From assembly GCA_018824405.1 (NCBI GenBank), contig JAHJGO010000011.1, positions 295,783 to 359,782 of the forward strand: a stretch of DNA of 64,000 nucleotides. The letters run 5' to 3'. The notes beneath the pieces were generated by a model. It worked only from the letters and a program-made list of their open reading frames with translations, was not told the origin of the DNA and made no database searches. Of this stretch, positions 1-8,654 are shown piece by piece. The stretch is from Gammaproteobacteria bacterium (GTDB lineage: Bacteria > Pseudomonadota > Gammaproteobacteria > Burkholderiales > Sulfuricellaceae). Each line of letters starts with the position of its first letter. Position 1 is the stretch's first letter. The position numbers and the translations under genes are program-made.

Positions 1-974
1 ATCTGCTGTGCGATTTTCTGGTGCTGTTCGCCAACCGTCATGGCTCAAAGGACGCGGATGAAGACCATCCTTATGGTCACGCCCGTATCGAAACCGCCAC
101 TACGCTGGTGCTGGGGGTCATTCTGATGGCTACCGGCGGCGCCCTGCTATGGGGCGCAGCGCAGCGCCTGCAAGATCCAGCCGCACTGCAGACGGTTCAT
201 GTCATGACGCTGTGGATTGCCGTGCTTACGCTGGTGGGCAAAGAGTCTTTGTTCCGCTACATGTTGCATGTGGCACGCAAGCTGCGTTCGCGCATGCTCG
301 AGGCGAATGCCTGGCATGCGCGCTCGGATGCGGCTTCTTCGGTGGTCGTGGTGATGGGTATTGCAGGCAACCTGGCCGGCGTGACTTCGCTTGATCTGCT
401 CGCGGCGGCATTGGTGGCTGCAATGATTTTCCGCATGGGCTGGAAGCAGGCTTACCATGCCTTGATGGAGTTGATTGATACCAGTCTGGATGAGAAGGAT
501 GTGGCGGCGATCCGGGCCACTCTGCTGGCAACGCCCGGGGTACGCGATCTGCACGAACTGCGCACGCGGCGCATGGGCGACCGCGCGCTGGTGGACGCGC
601 ATGTGCTGGTGGAGCCGAAGATCAGCGTTTCCGAGGGGCATTATATTGCAGAGACGGCACGTGCCCGCGTGGTCAAAACACATGATGCGCTCGATGTGAT
701 GATCCATATCGATCCCGAGGACGATTCGGCAGTCAAGCGCAGCCTGCACCTGCCTCCACGCGAAACGCTGCTGGCCCATCTGGAACAGCAACTGGGCACA
801 CCCCTGCCCTTGTCCAGTCGTATTGCCTTGCATTATCTGGAGGGCAGGATCGAGGCGGATATTTTCCTGGCAGGCCCGGTACGTGACGAAGCCTTTGCCA
901 GGGCCGTAGCACAACGGCCCGGAGAGGATCCTTTTTTTGGCACAATCCGGTTATTTTACGAGGCCGCACCGTAA
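1..974 (+). CDS. Cation diffusion facilitator (CDF) metal exporter, 5' truncated
   Basis: The reading frame is open from base 3 and ends at TAA 972-974; the start lies outside the window, so the first membrane segments are missing. The visible N-terminus (LLCDFLVLFANRHGSKDADED, then HPYGHARIE) is the end of CDF transmembrane helix 2 and its conserved loop. Further hydrophobic segments follow, and HARSD is the HxxxD metal site of helix 5. The last third is soluble and matches the CDF cytoplasmic ferredoxin-like domain. Family members are inner-membrane dimers exporting Zn2+, Fe2+ or Co2+ against protons; the exact metal cannot be read here. The stop codon lies inside an NtrC-like box belonging to glnA. 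Confidence 0.93.
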   Translation, partial: LLCDFLVLFANRHGSKDADEDHPYGHARIETATTLVLGVILMATGGALLWGAAQRLQDPAALQTVHVMTLWIAVLTLVGKESLFRYMLHVARKLRSRMLEANAWHARSDAASSVVVVMGIAGNLAGVTSLDLLAAALVAAMIFRMGWKQAYHALMELIDTSLDEKDVAAIRATLLATPGVRDLHELRTRRMGDRALVDAHVLVEPKISVSEGHYIAETARARVVKTHDALDVMIHIDPEDDSAVKRSLHLPPRETLLAHLEQQLGTPLPLSSRIALHYLEGRIEADIFLAGPVRDEAFARAVAQRPGEDPFFGTIRLFYEAAP

Positions 975-981
975 CGGTGCA
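965..981 (+). promoter_or_regulatory. NtrC-like binding site 1 upstream of glnA
   Basis: CGCACC-N5-GGTGCA matches the NtrC consensus TGCACC-N5-GGTGCA at 11 of 12 defined positions. Its centre (973) lies about 127 bp upstream of the start point expected from the sigma-54 promoter. It overlaps the stop codon of the preceding CDF gene. The assignment is inference from motif and position. Confidence 0.7.
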
Positions 982-995
982 CTCTGCCGCGTAAA

Positions 996-1012
996 TGCAT
1001 TGTTATGGTGCA
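996..1012 (+). promoter_or_regulatory. NtrC-like binding site 2 upstream of glnA
   Basis: TGCATT-N5-GGTGCA matches the NtrC consensus at 10 of 12 defined positions. Its centre is 31 bp (about three helical turns) from site 1, so both sites lie on the same DNA face. Paired sites at about -96 and -127 resemble the enhancer spacing known for enterobacterial glnA. Confidence 0.7.
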
Positions 1013-1072
1013 TCAATTTTTCTGCATCTCCTGTAACTGGTTATGGCAAAATAGCTTTTTTTGCTCTAGCGC

Positions 1073-1090
1073 GTGGCATGTTTCATGCTA
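1073..1090 (+). promoter_or_regulatory. Sigma-54 promoter of glnA
   Basis: TGGCATG-N4-ATGCT fits the sigma-54 consensus TGGCACG-N4-TTGCW. The invariant GG is at 1075-1076 and GC at 1087-1088, with the required 10 bases between them. Expected transcription start is near 1100, giving a leader of about 40 bases before the glnA ATG. Confidence 0.7.
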
Positions 1091-1141
1091 CTAAACAGGC
1101 TCACAGAATTTTTTACCCGTTATTTCGTTTAGGAGAAAAGT

Positions 1142-2551
1142 ATGGCGGTTGCTGATGTATTGAAAATGATCAAGGACAACGAAGTCAAATTCGTTGATCT
1201 GCGTTTTACCGACACGCGCGGCAAAGAACAGCACGTTTCCATTCCCTCCCACGTGGTGGATGAGGGCTGGTTTGAAGACGGCCATGCTTTCGACGGCTCC
1301 TCCATCGCTGGCTGGAAAGGCATTCAGGCTTCCGACATGCTGTTGATGCCGGACCCGGAAACCGCCAACATGGACCCGTTCTTCGATGAATCCACCCTGA
1401 TCATCAGCTGCGACGTGGTTGAGCCCTCAGACGGCAAAGGCTATGATCGCTGCCCACGCTCCATCGCCAAACGCGCTGAAGCCTATCTGAAATCCTCCGG
1501 CATTGGCGATACCGCCTACTTTGGTCCTGAGCCAGAATTCTTCATCTTTGATTCCGTGACCTGGCATGCCGACATGTCCGGCGCCTCGGTTTCGATTGAT
1601 TCCGAAGAAGCCGCATGGTCTTCCAAAGCCCGCCTCGAAGGCGGCAACATGGGTCACCGTCCGGGCGTCAAGGGTGGTTATTTCCCGGTTCCTCCCGTCG
1701 ATTCCTTCCAGGACATCCGTTCTGCCATGTGCCTGGCGCTGGAAGAAATGGGCGTGCCGGTTGAAGTGCATCACCACGAAGTGGCAACCGCCGGCCAGTG
1801 CGAAATCGGCACCAAATTCAGCACCCTGGTCAAGCGTGCCGACTGGACCCAGATCCTGAAATACGTAGTGCACAACGTGTCCCACGCCTATGGCAAGACC
1901 GCGACCTTCATGCCCAAGCCTATCGTGGGCGACAACGGTTCCGGCATGCACGTGCACCAGTCGATCTGGAAAGACGGCAAGAACCTGTTTGCCGGCAACG
2001 GTTACGGCGGCCTGTCTGAACTCGCGCTGTTCTACATCGGCGGGATCATCAAGCACGCTCGTGCGCTGAATGCGATCACCAACCCCGGCACCAACTCCTA
2101 CAAGCGTCTGGTGCCTGGCTTTGAAGCGCCGGTCATGCTGGCTTACTCCGCCAAGAACCGCTCTGCTTCGATCCGCATCCCGCACGTGGCCAGCGACAAG
2201 GGCCGCCGTATCGAGACCCGCTTCCCTGACCCTTCCGCCAACCCGTACCTGTGCTTCTCCGCGCTGATGATGGCAGGCCTGGACGGTATCCAGAACAAGA
2301 TTCACCCGGGCGATGCCATGGACAAGAATTTGTACGACCTGCCACCGGAAGAAGAGAAGCTGGTTCCGACCGTGTGCTCCTCGCTCGAGCAGGCGCTGGA
2401 CTACCTGGACAAGGATCGCGAGTTCCTGACCCGTGGCGGTGTGTTCTCCAATGACTGGGTTGATGCTTACATCACTCTGAAGATGGAAGATGTCACCCGC
2501 TTCCGCATGACCACGCACCCGGTCGAGTTCGACATGTATTACAGCCTGTAA
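1142..2551 (+). CDS. glnA: Glutamine synthetase, type I
   Basis: 469 aa, the usual length of bacterial GSI-beta. The enzyme makes glutamine from glutamate, ammonia and ATP in the cytoplasm as a dodecamer. Recognisable segments are the N-terminal beta-grasp region with FDGSSIAGW, the catalytic region with PEPEFF and the ATP-binding [10 protein letters not shown], and the C-terminal [10 protein letters not shown] loop. Tyr398 in that loop is the adenylylation site used by GlnE, so post-translational control is expected. AGGAGA lies 6-11 bases before the ATG and fixes the start. Two NtrC boxes and a sigma-54 promoter upstream indicate nitrogen-limited induction. A strong terminator follows, so it is monocistronic. 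Confidence 0.99.
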   Translation: MAVADVLKMIKDNEVKFVDLRFTDTRGKEQHVSIPSHVVDEGWFEDGHAFDGSSIAGWKGIQASDMLLMPDPETANMDPFFDESTLIISCDVVEPSDGKGYDRCPRSIAKRAEAYLKSSGIGDTAYFGPEPEFFIFDSVTWHADMSGASVSIDSEEAAWSSKARLEGGNMGHRPGVKGGYFPVPPVDSFQDIRSAMCLALEEMGVPVEVHHHEVATAGQCEIGTKFSTLVKRADWTQILKYVVHNVSHAYGKTATFMPKPIVGDNGSGMHVHQSIWKDGKNLFAGNGYGGLSELALFYIGGIIKHARALNAITNPGTNSYKRLVPGFEAPVMLAYSAKNRSASIRIPHVASDKGRRIETRFPDPSANPYLCFSALMMAGLDGIQNKIHPGDAMDKNLYDLPPEEEKLVPTVCSSLEQALDYLDKDREFLTRGGVFSNDWVDAYITLKMEDVTRFRMTTHPVEFDMYYSL

Positions 2552-2575
2552 TACACAGCGACAGCGGCAGAAAAG

Positions 2576-2598
2576 GGCGGGGTAACCCGCCTTTTTTT
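2576..2598 (+). terminator. Intrinsic terminator of glnA
   Basis: Six-base-pair stem GGCGGG / CCCGCC (2576-2581 with 2586-2591), four-base loop, then seven T (2592-2598), starting 25 bases after the glnA stop. Confidence 0.92.
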
Positions 2599-2612
2599 AT
2601 TGCTGTTTGACT

Positions 2613-2626
2613 CGCTACGCGTAGCG
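2613..2626. repeat. Perfect 14-bp palindrome
   Basis: CGCTACGCGTAGCG reads the same on both strands. It lies between the glnA terminator and the next gene. It may be a regulator site or a repeat remnant; nothing else supports a role. Confidence 0.4.
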
Positions 2627-2690
2627 TTGCTCCTGGCAAAATTCCAGCTCAAACTAGGCTCTAAATTTTGCGGCTGAAAATTACCTTGTT

Positions 2691-3350
2691 TTGAAAAAAA
2701 TACTCATCTCCATACAGGGCAAGACCCTTATCCTTCAATATCAGGTACGGCCTGTGCTTATACCCAATGGCACGGACTGGGCCGGCTATATTAGCGTCTT
2801 GCCAAGTGCCGAATTGTCCCGCTTTGATCTGAAAGGACTCAGCCCCGAAATGTTCTGCGTCAACATCTCGGACATGGTGAATATTCGCGGCCTGAACGCG
2901 GGCATGGTTGAAAATGAACGCCAGGTTCCCGTGGCACGCTGGACAATGAATCAGGATGATTACCGCGCCGCGATCAGCAAGGCATCGGCTAAATTGACAC
3001 ATCAGCAAATCGTCAGCCTGCTCGCCTCATTACCGGGTTATACACAGGAAAGTGACGCGCAATTTATCGACTTCGAGGAAAGCATTGTCCCGCATGGTGC
3101 GTTAGACGGCGCAGAATCCAGCGGATATCGACTCACCGTTGTAACGGATGACATCGGAGAAAAAGTCGCCCCTTATGCCTATTACTGCCTCGACGTGCAT
3201 GCACCGGAAGGATGGCAGGGATATCCCCCTCCGCACGAGCATCGTAGTTCCGTGCAAAACGCGCTGTTAAACAAGTTGCAAGCAATCAGTGATGTCGGCG
3301 TGCAGCTCACTCAGGTTTACGACCAGACCGATTACGCCGCAGCCAGTTGA
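2691..3350 (+). CDS. Unknown protein, 219 aa
   Basis: Not recognised. Soluble, no signal peptide, no membrane segment and no motif I can name. It starts with MKKILISIQG from TTG at 2691; there is no convincing Shine-Dalgarno sequence, so the start is uncertain. Two parts may be distinguished: residues 1-100 with alternating strand-like stretches, and a C-terminal part with an acidic patch (FIDFEES) and a proline/histidine turn (YPPPHEHRSS). It stands alone between glnA and a convergent chemoreceptor gene. Coding is supported by a 660-base open frame with codon use like its neighbours. Confidence 0.65.
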   Translation: MKKILISIQGKTLILQYQVRPVLIPNGTDWAGYISVLPSAELSRFDLKGLSPEMFCVNISDMVNIRGLNAGMVENERQVPVARWTMNQDDYRAAISKASAKLTHQQIVSLLASLPGYTQESDAQFIDFEESIVPHGALDGAESSGYRLTVVTDDIGEKVAPYAYYCLDVHAPEGWQGYPPPHEHRSSVQNALLNKLQAISDVGVQLTQVYDQTDYAAAS

Positions 3351-3426
3351 TGCCTTCTCATAAGGCCCATGCTGATTTGCATCTTCTGTCATGTTGGCAA
3401 TAGTGGAATGAGGATCGGGCCCTGTT

Positions 3427-5172
3427 TTATGAATGTGCGTCCGCCCGGTAACCCATCCTGAATCCGCCCCAGTGCTTTCCATTGACAAGGATTGGAACAC
3501 TTATGTCGTGCATGACTTCGCCGGTATCTCGCTTGTAGGTTTGCAGCAGCATATGCCTGGAATTGCTGCCGCAGCGCTTACCGGTGCGGTCGTCAAAGAT
3601 GCGCTTGGTTCGGTTGCCAGCCAGATCTTTTTCATGATTGCCGGTCAGTGGCTGAGAAAACTTTTTATTATGGGTTGGGCAGTAGCCATTGTTGTCCACC
3701 GCGATTGCATAGATGATTTCCTGATTCCCTGACAGGGTGTTTTCCTGAATTGTGGGGAGGGTTCGATCAGTGAAATCATCGAATGCAGTTTTCTGCTTGG
3801 GCGGGTTGGTGCCGGGAATCAGTTGGTATTTTCGATCAAAAAGCTTGGCCTCGGAAATCTCCCCGTGCAGAATGGCCTGCTCGAACATCGCGGCAATAGC
3901 TTCGGATGTTTTTTGGGCCGCCAGGAACATACGGTTGTGTATGGTATCAATGGACAAATCTGCCATGGACTCGAACATGGTTTCGCCCAGTTCGGAAAGT
4001 GCCATCGATTGATCGGAGATGTCCCGGATCTGGCGTTCGAATACCATAATCTGGTCCTGCATGTAGTTCAGCGCGCCGGAAATTTGCGCGACATCCTGGT
4101 GATTCATTTCAACCCCGGTGGCAATCGAGGTAAGTTGCTCGCGCATAATTTTCGAGTGGCTCAATATTCCGTCGAGCTGTTCGCCTGCCCGGTCGATCTG
4201 GTTGACGCCCTGATTCGCGAGCCCGACCAGTTCCTGCATGGTGGCGGCGGCAGCCATGGTTTCCTGCCGGATATCGGCCATCATGTGGCCAATCTGATCG
4301 TTGGCGATTACCGTTTTCTCGGCCAGTTTCCTGACTTCATCGGCGACCACGGCAAAACCTCGTCCGGCTTCGCCGGCGCGTGCCGCTTCGATCGCGGCAT
4401 TGAGCGCCAGCAGATTTGTCTGGTCGGCGATATCCCGGATTGCAAGCGAAACGTTCTCCACTTCACGTGACCTCGTTTCCAGCATGGAGATCAGATTTGC
4501 GGTGGATCCGGTTTTTTCCGAGACTTTGCGAATCTGCACGATAGCCTGCTGCAACGCCGCTTGTCCGGCAATACTTTCCTCCTGGGCCTGATTCGCTTCC
4601 GCCACGGCGATTTTGGTCGCACTGGAAACCTTATCCGTGGATGTGAAAATATTTTCACTGGCCGCCGAGATTTCCCGTGATTTGGTAACCAGGTCTTCCA
4701 TGTCTCGCTCCAGCCGGTCAGTCTTGAACGAGGTTTCGGCCAGAGAGATTGAATTTTTTTCGATAATCATTGAGACTTCGCAGGCCATACTTGTGAATTT
4801 TTTCAATATGGTCGCAATTTTGCCAATCAGGGAGCCCATAAGCCGGTTTGACATGCTCTTGTCGGTATGGCGCACTTGCGGATTTTCCATGATTTTCCGC
4901 ACGATATGCTGGGCGGATTCAAGCGGTCGCAGCGTGAGCAGATAAACCATGATGGCCGCTATCAGTGCCGTGCCACCGACCATGATAAAGTTCATGACAT
5001 GGTCTGGGACAAATTCCCGCACGGCAAGGTAGGTCGTGCCGCCCAACAGATAACCCAGCGCCGTTATGGACAGAAACAGAATCAGGGTATGCGTGAGGGT
5101 CAGGCGCGGTGGCGAGGTTTTGTCAGTCATCACGTTCTGGTAATCAAGCGATTGCAGCCGGCTGTTTATCAT
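3427..5172 (-). CDS. Methyl-accepting chemotaxis protein with C-terminal sensor-like domain
   Basis: 581 aa from the ATG at 5172 (MINSRLQS), preceded by GGGAG. The open frame runs further upstream, but that part lies in RNase P RNA and is not coding. After a short cytoplasmic head come two membrane segments (roughly residues 25-50 and 60-85) with almost no periplasmic loop, then a HAMP-like linker and coiled coil. The MCP signalling tip ([20 protein letters not shown]) lies near residue 250. Residues from about 480 form a separate C-terminal region ([14 protein letters not shown], then HWGGFRMGY). This region recurs at the C-end of some MCPs and probably senses a cytoplasmic signal. It should signal to a CheA kinase; no CheA of the flagellar type is nearby. 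Confidence 0.93.
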   Translation of the reverse strand: MINSRLQSLDYQNVMTDKTSPPRLTLTHTLILFLSITALGYLLGGTTYLAVREFVPDHVMNFIMVGGTALIAAIMVYLLTLRPLESAQHIVRKIMENPQVRHTDKSMSNRLMGSLIGKIATILKKFTSMACEVSMIIEKNSISLAETSFKTDRLERDMEDLVTKSREISAASENIFTSTDKVSSATKIAVAEANQAQEESIAGQAALQQAIVQIRKVSEKTGSTANLISMLETRSREVENVSLAIRDIADQTNLLALNAAIEAARAGEAGRGFAVVADEVRKLAEKTVIANDQIGHMMADIRQETMAAAATMQELVGLANQGVNQIDRAGEQLDGILSHSKIMREQLTSIATGVEMNHQDVAQISGALNYMQDQIMVFERQIRDISDQSMALSELGETMFESMADLSIDTIHNRMFLAAQKTSEAIAAMFEQAILHGEISEAKLFDRKYQLIPGTNPPKQKTAFDDFTDRTLPTIQENTLSGNQEIIYAIAVDNNGYCPTHNKKFSQPLTGNHEKDLAGNRTKRIFDDRTGKRCGSNSRHMLLQTYKRDTGEVMHDISVPILVNGKHWGGFRMGYRADAHS

Positions 5173-5280
5173 GTTTCTCCCTTTGTTTTTTTTAGGCATC
5201 GCCCGGGCGATTCTGCCCTTCGTGGGGAAAATTAACAAGCGTAAGAGACGCGCCTGCCAAGTCGGCAGGTGGTTAGTATG

Positions 5281-5634
5281 GGGGTGAAGCTGGCCGATAA
5301 GCCGGGTTCTGTCGTGGACAGTCATTCCTCTAGGCGCTGAATTGCTCCAGCGCTCAAGCAGCCTACCCGGGGGCAACGCGAGCAGCGCCAATGCCCCCCT
5401 ATTTGGCCTTGCTCCGGATGGGGTTTAACTTGCCATTGCTGTTACCAGCAACGCGGTGAGCTCTTACCTCGCCATTTCAACCTTACCTGATCCCTTGCGG
5501 GCCATCGGCGGTATATTTTCTGTGCCACTTTCCATCGCCTCGCGGCGTCCGGCCGTTAGCCGGCATCCTGCTCTGTGGAGCCCGGACTTTCCTCTGCATG
5601 GAAAACCATACAGCGACTGCCTAGCCAGCTTCGG
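5281..5634 (-). ncRNA. rnpB: RNase P RNA, bacterial class A
   Basis: The catalytic RNA that matures tRNA 5' ends with RnpA. Read on the minus strand, it shows the terminal P1 helix (GAAGCTGGC near 5632 pairing with GCCAGCTTC near 5290). The universal block GAGGAAAGTCCGGGCTCC follows, then GGTAAGAGCTCACCGC and near the 3' end CAGAACCCGGCTTATCGGCC. Length (about 354) is typical. Ends are inferred from the P1 helix and the promoter position. Confidence 0.98.
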
Positions 5635-5639
5635 CTTGG

Positions 5640-5648
5640 ATTCTAGCA
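5640..5648 (-). promoter_or_regulatory. Extended -10 promoter of rnpB
   Basis: TGCTAGAAT on the minus strand combines a TG extension with a good -10 hexamer (TAGAAT). Its distance predicts initiation around 5633, exactly at the P1 helix of the RNA. No clear -35 box is seen at 17 bases. Confidence 0.6.
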
Positions 5649-5697
5649 TGATTCGTGATATAAATCCTGAGTAATATAGTCAACAATAGGATTTGTC

Positions 5698-6732
5698 ATG
5701 ACGCCCGATCTCTACAGCCTCAGTGCTATCGTGCAGCATAACTGCCACATCAGCGATGCCCTGCATGCGCGCAACTACACCATGTGCACTTATTTGCTCA
5801 AAATGCGCGAATATTACCGTTGGGAACAGCGTTTCCCTTTCAACACCAGTTTGCCAAAAAAAGAGCTGGGCGATTGGCTAAGTCATCGCGAAAGCTTGTG
5901 GGAAGGACTGGAGGCACAGGAGTTTGAAGCCATCAGTCTCAAAGGACACCGGCTGGACCCGTTTGAAACCTCGGCTATCAATCAGGAGTTGTTGCCTCAC
6001 GGGCTGGTTTACAGCGGCGGCTATGGTGGCCATGCGGCGCCGCATTTCTTTCTGGCCGACCTGGTTCGTGCTGAGCGGCGGGAAGGGTTGCCGGTGCTGA
6101 TAGCCGGTCGCGAGCACGCGCGTGATATGACTGCTCCGCCCGCTATGTTGCTGGATGGCACTTTGTTTGTTCGACGTGAGTCAATGCGCCGCATGTTGTG
6201 GGAAAAAATTGAGGAATGGCGCTGGAAACAAAAGCAGGATGCCATGGCGCGCGCGATGGCCTGCTACGATTTTGACGCTGATTTTGATCGGGCGCTGGAG
6301 AGGATGACTGACAACGAAGTGGAATCCGCAGTGTTGCATGAATTAGGGGAATGGCGTGCAGAGGTAAGTCTGGGGAAGGACTGGCCTGCTCTGCTATTGA
6401 GTCTTTCGGGCACAAGGGGGGAACTGGTGGCGCGGGCGGTACGCGACCACTTGGCAGACTGCCTTTCCACACTACCGGCTTTGCTGGAACAGGAAAATAA
6501 AGCAGGGCTGCATTTTTACTTTGCCAATCTCAAGGGCATGCGCCGCGAGTTATTTCCTGAACTGGGCGCAGCTTATCAGGACTGGATAGAGAAAGATGAT
6601 TTACAGGCACTGCATGCCACAACGCAGAAAGGGGCTGATCGTTGGCTGGAAACAGCGAGGTGTCTGCTCCAGTTGCACCGGGATCGCCCAGAGACTTGCG
6701 CCGACGAAATCGGTCGAATTTATGATAAATAG
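5698..6732 (+). CDS. Conserved protein of the Sfum_1244 type, function unknown
   Basis: 344 aa, soluble, no signal peptide. The sequence resembles a small family seen in beta- and deltaproteobacteria annotated after Sfum_1244; this recall is not verified. Visible features are an N-terminal helical part rich in aromatic residues (MREYYRWEQRFPF), a central glycine-rich turn (YSGGYGGHAAPHFFLADL) and a long helical C-terminal half with many Arg/Glu. No catalytic motif is evident. The ATG at 5698 lies about 60 bases from the rnpB start on the opposite strand, so the two probably share a divergent promoter region. Confidence 0.85.
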   Translation: MTPDLYSLSAIVQHNCHISDALHARNYTMCTYLLKMREYYRWEQRFPFNTSLPKKELGDWLSHRESLWEGLEAQEFEAISLKGHRLDPFETSAINQELLPHGLVYSGGYGGHAAPHFFLADLVRAERREGLPVLIAGREHARDMTAPPAMLLDGTLFVRRESMRRMLWEKIEEWRWKQKQDAMARAMACYDFDADFDRALERMTDNEVESAVLHELGEWRAEVSLGKDWPALLLSLSGTRGELVARAVRDHLADCLSTLPALLEQENKAGLHFYFANLKGMRRELFPELGAAYQDWIEKDDLQALHATTQKGADRWLETARCLLQLHRDRPETCADEIGRIYDK

Positions 6733-6736
6733 GGGA

Positions 6737-7768
6737 TCAGGACAGCTTCCAGCCTACCATTTCGCCTGCACGCAGCGGGGTCAGCGTTTCTCCGCCGAAG
6801 GGTAGCTCTGCAGGCACTTCCCAGCTTTCCCGGGTCAGTGTGATTTTGCCGCTATTCCGCGGCAGGCGATAAAAATCCGGACCATGGAAACATGCAAAGC
6901 CTTCCAGTCTGTTCAGCGCGCCGGCTGCATCAAACACTTCTGCATACAGTTCCAGCGCAGCGTGAGCGGTATATATTCCGGCGCAGCCACAGGCCGATTC
7001 CTTGGCGTGGCGGGAATGCGGTGCGCTGTCGGTGCCAAGGAAGAATTTGGGATTGCCGCTGGTGGCGGCGCTATTCAGGGCCCAGCGATGCTCTTCTCGT
7101 TTCAGCACCGGCAGGCAGTACATATGCGGGCGCATGCCGCCTGCGAACATGGCGTTGCGGCTATAGAGCAGATGGTGGACCGTGATGGTGGCAGCGACAT
7201 TGGCGGGGGCAGCCTTGACGAATTCCACCGCCTGACGCGTGGTAATGTGCTCGAATACGACGCGCAGGCGGGGATAGCGGTCCAGCAGCGGCACCAGCAC
7301 CTTGCCGATGAATACCTGCTCGCGATCGAATACATCCACCAGCGGGTGGGTGTCCTCGCCATGGACCAGCAGCGGCAGGTCATGTTCCTGCATCGCTTCC
7401 AGCGCAGCATGGCATTTGTGGATGTCAGTGACGCCGGAATCGGAATTGGTGGTGGCGCCGGCGGGGTAGAGTTTCACGCCATGCACCATGCCGCTCACCT
7501 TGGCGCGTGCGATTTCCTCGGGTGCAGTGTTGTCGGTGAGGTACAGCGTCATCAGGGGCTGAAAATCTGAACCGGCGGGTAGCGCATCGAGGATGCGCTG
7601 ACGGTAGGCCAGGGCCAGATCGGTAGTGATGATGGGAGGCCGCAGGTTGGGCATGATGATGGCGCGAGCAAAGCGACGGGCTGTGTCGGTCACAACAGCC
7701 TGCATGTGAACACCATCGCGTAGATGCAGGTGCCAGTCGTCGGGGCGGGTAAGAGTCAGGGTGTCCAT
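6737..7768 (-). CDS. pyrC: Dihydroorotase
   Basis: 343 aa, the length of the short (E. coli PyrC, class II) type. It cyclises carbamoyl-aspartate to dihydroorotate in pyrimidine synthesis. The N-terminal metal motif HLHLRDG (His13, His15) is followed by [13 protein letters not shown], which supplies the carboxylated lysine. Then come metal ligands in LLVHGE and FEHITT and the catalytic Asp in GTDSAPH. It starts with ATG just 25 bases after the rsmI stop on the same strand, so the two may be cotranscribed. Confidence 0.98.
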   Translation of the reverse strand: MDTLTLTRPDDWHLHLRDGVHMQAVVTDTARRFARAIIMPNLRPPIITTDLALAYRQRILDALPAGSDFQPLMTLYLTDNTAPEEIARAKVSGMVHGVKLYPAGATTNSDSGVTDIHKCHAALEAMQEHDLPLLVHGEDTHPLVDVFDREQVFIGKVLVPLLDRYPRLRVVFEHITTRQAVEFVKAAPANVAATITVHHLLYSRNAMFAGGMRPHMYCLPVLKREEHRWALNSAATSGNPKFFLGTDSAPHSRHAKESACGCAGIYTAHAALELYAEVFDAAGALNRLEGFACFHGPDFYRLPRNSGKITLTRESWEVPAELPFGGETLTPLRAGEMVGWKLS

Positions 7769-7793
7769 GGCGATATCCTAAATAAATCCGTTT

Positions 7794-8654
7794 CTATTTT
7801 AACTGTAGTGCCATGTCATACAAGGCATTTTTCTTTTCACCGCTGATTTCCGCCGCCAGCTTGACTGCCTGCTTGAGCGGCAGTTCGGCCAGAAGCAGTT
7901 GCAATATGCGCTGCGCCTCGGCGCTGATGCCTTCTTCCACTGCCACTGTCGCCCCTGACACCAGCAAAACGAATTCGCCACGCTGGCGATTGGGGTCGCC
8001 CTGGAGCCAGGCGAGTGCGTCTGCCAGTTTGCAGCTATGAATGCTCTCGAACAGTTTGGTGAGTTCGCGTGCGAAGGTGATGTTTCGGTCGCCACCCAAT
8101 ATCCTGAACAGGTCTTCAACGGTTTCGACAATGCGGTGTGGCGCTTCATAGAAGGCGAGGATGTAGGGCAATTCCCTGAGTGCTTCCAGTTCCTTGCGCC
8201 GTCCGCTGGATTTTGCGGGCAGAAAGCCATAGAAGAGAAAATGTGGTTCGTCCCAGCCTGCGGCGGAAAGCGCGCAAATGGCTGCATTCGGCCCTGGCAA
8301 GGGAATTACCGGCAAGCCAGCCGCACGTACTGCGTCAACCAGGATCGCACCAGGATCGCTGATGCCCGGTGTGCCGGCATCGGAAACCAGCGCCACGGTT
8401 TTTCCTTCGTGCAGTGCCGCGATGATTTTAGGCGCGGCAACCCGTTCGTTGTGTTCGTGCAATGCCACCAGCTTGGCGGATATGCCGAAATGCCCGAGCA
8501 GATGAGAGGTATTGCGCGTGTCCTCGGCTGCGATGATGTCAGCGGATTTCAGTACATCCAGCGCGCGCAGGGTAATGTCCCGCAAATTTCCAATCGGAGT
8601 GGCAACCACATATAATGTGCCTTTGTCATTGATAGGCTTGTGCTCTGGATGCAA
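7794..8654 (-). CDS. rsmI: 16S rRNA (cytidine-1402 2'-O)-methyltransferase
   Basis: 286 aa, a tetrapyrrole-methylase-fold SAM enzyme (YraL family) that methylates the ribose of C1402 in the decoding centre. The family opening LYVVATPIGNLRDITLRA, AAEDTRNT and the GTPGISDPG loop are all present. The best start is a TTG at 8654, giving a 15-residue head like that of E. coli RsmI. This start overlaps the divergent lpoA ATG by a few bases. Its position next to lpoA-yraN matches the E. coli yraL-yraM-yraN arrangement. Confidence 0.97.
   Translation of the reverse strand: MHPEHKPINDKGTLYVVATPIGNLRDITLRALDVLKSADIIAAEDTRNTSHLLGHFGISAKLVALHEHNERVAAPKIIAALHEGKTVALVSDAGTPGISDPGAILVDAVRAAGLPVIPLPGPNAAICALSAAGWDEPHFLFYGFLPAKSSGRRKELEALRELPYILAFYEAPHRIVETVEDLFRILGGDRNITFARELTKLFESIHSCKLADALAWLQGDPNRQRGEFVLLVSGATVAVEEGISAEAQRILQLLLAELPLKQAVKLAAEISGEKKNALYDMALQLK

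Noticed and set aside
1041-1066. TGGCAAAATAGC...TTTGCT as a sigma-54 site
   Set aside because: GG and GC are not separated by 10 bases; the site at 1073-1090 has the right spacing.
1427-2518. Long open frame antisense to glnA
   Set aside because: Shadow of glnA, rich in His/Gln/Val as expected from reversed codons.
5173-5391. N-terminal extension of the chemoreceptor frame by 73 codons
   Set aside because: It runs through the 3' part of rnpB, and a good Shine-Dalgarno precedes the internal ATG at 5172.
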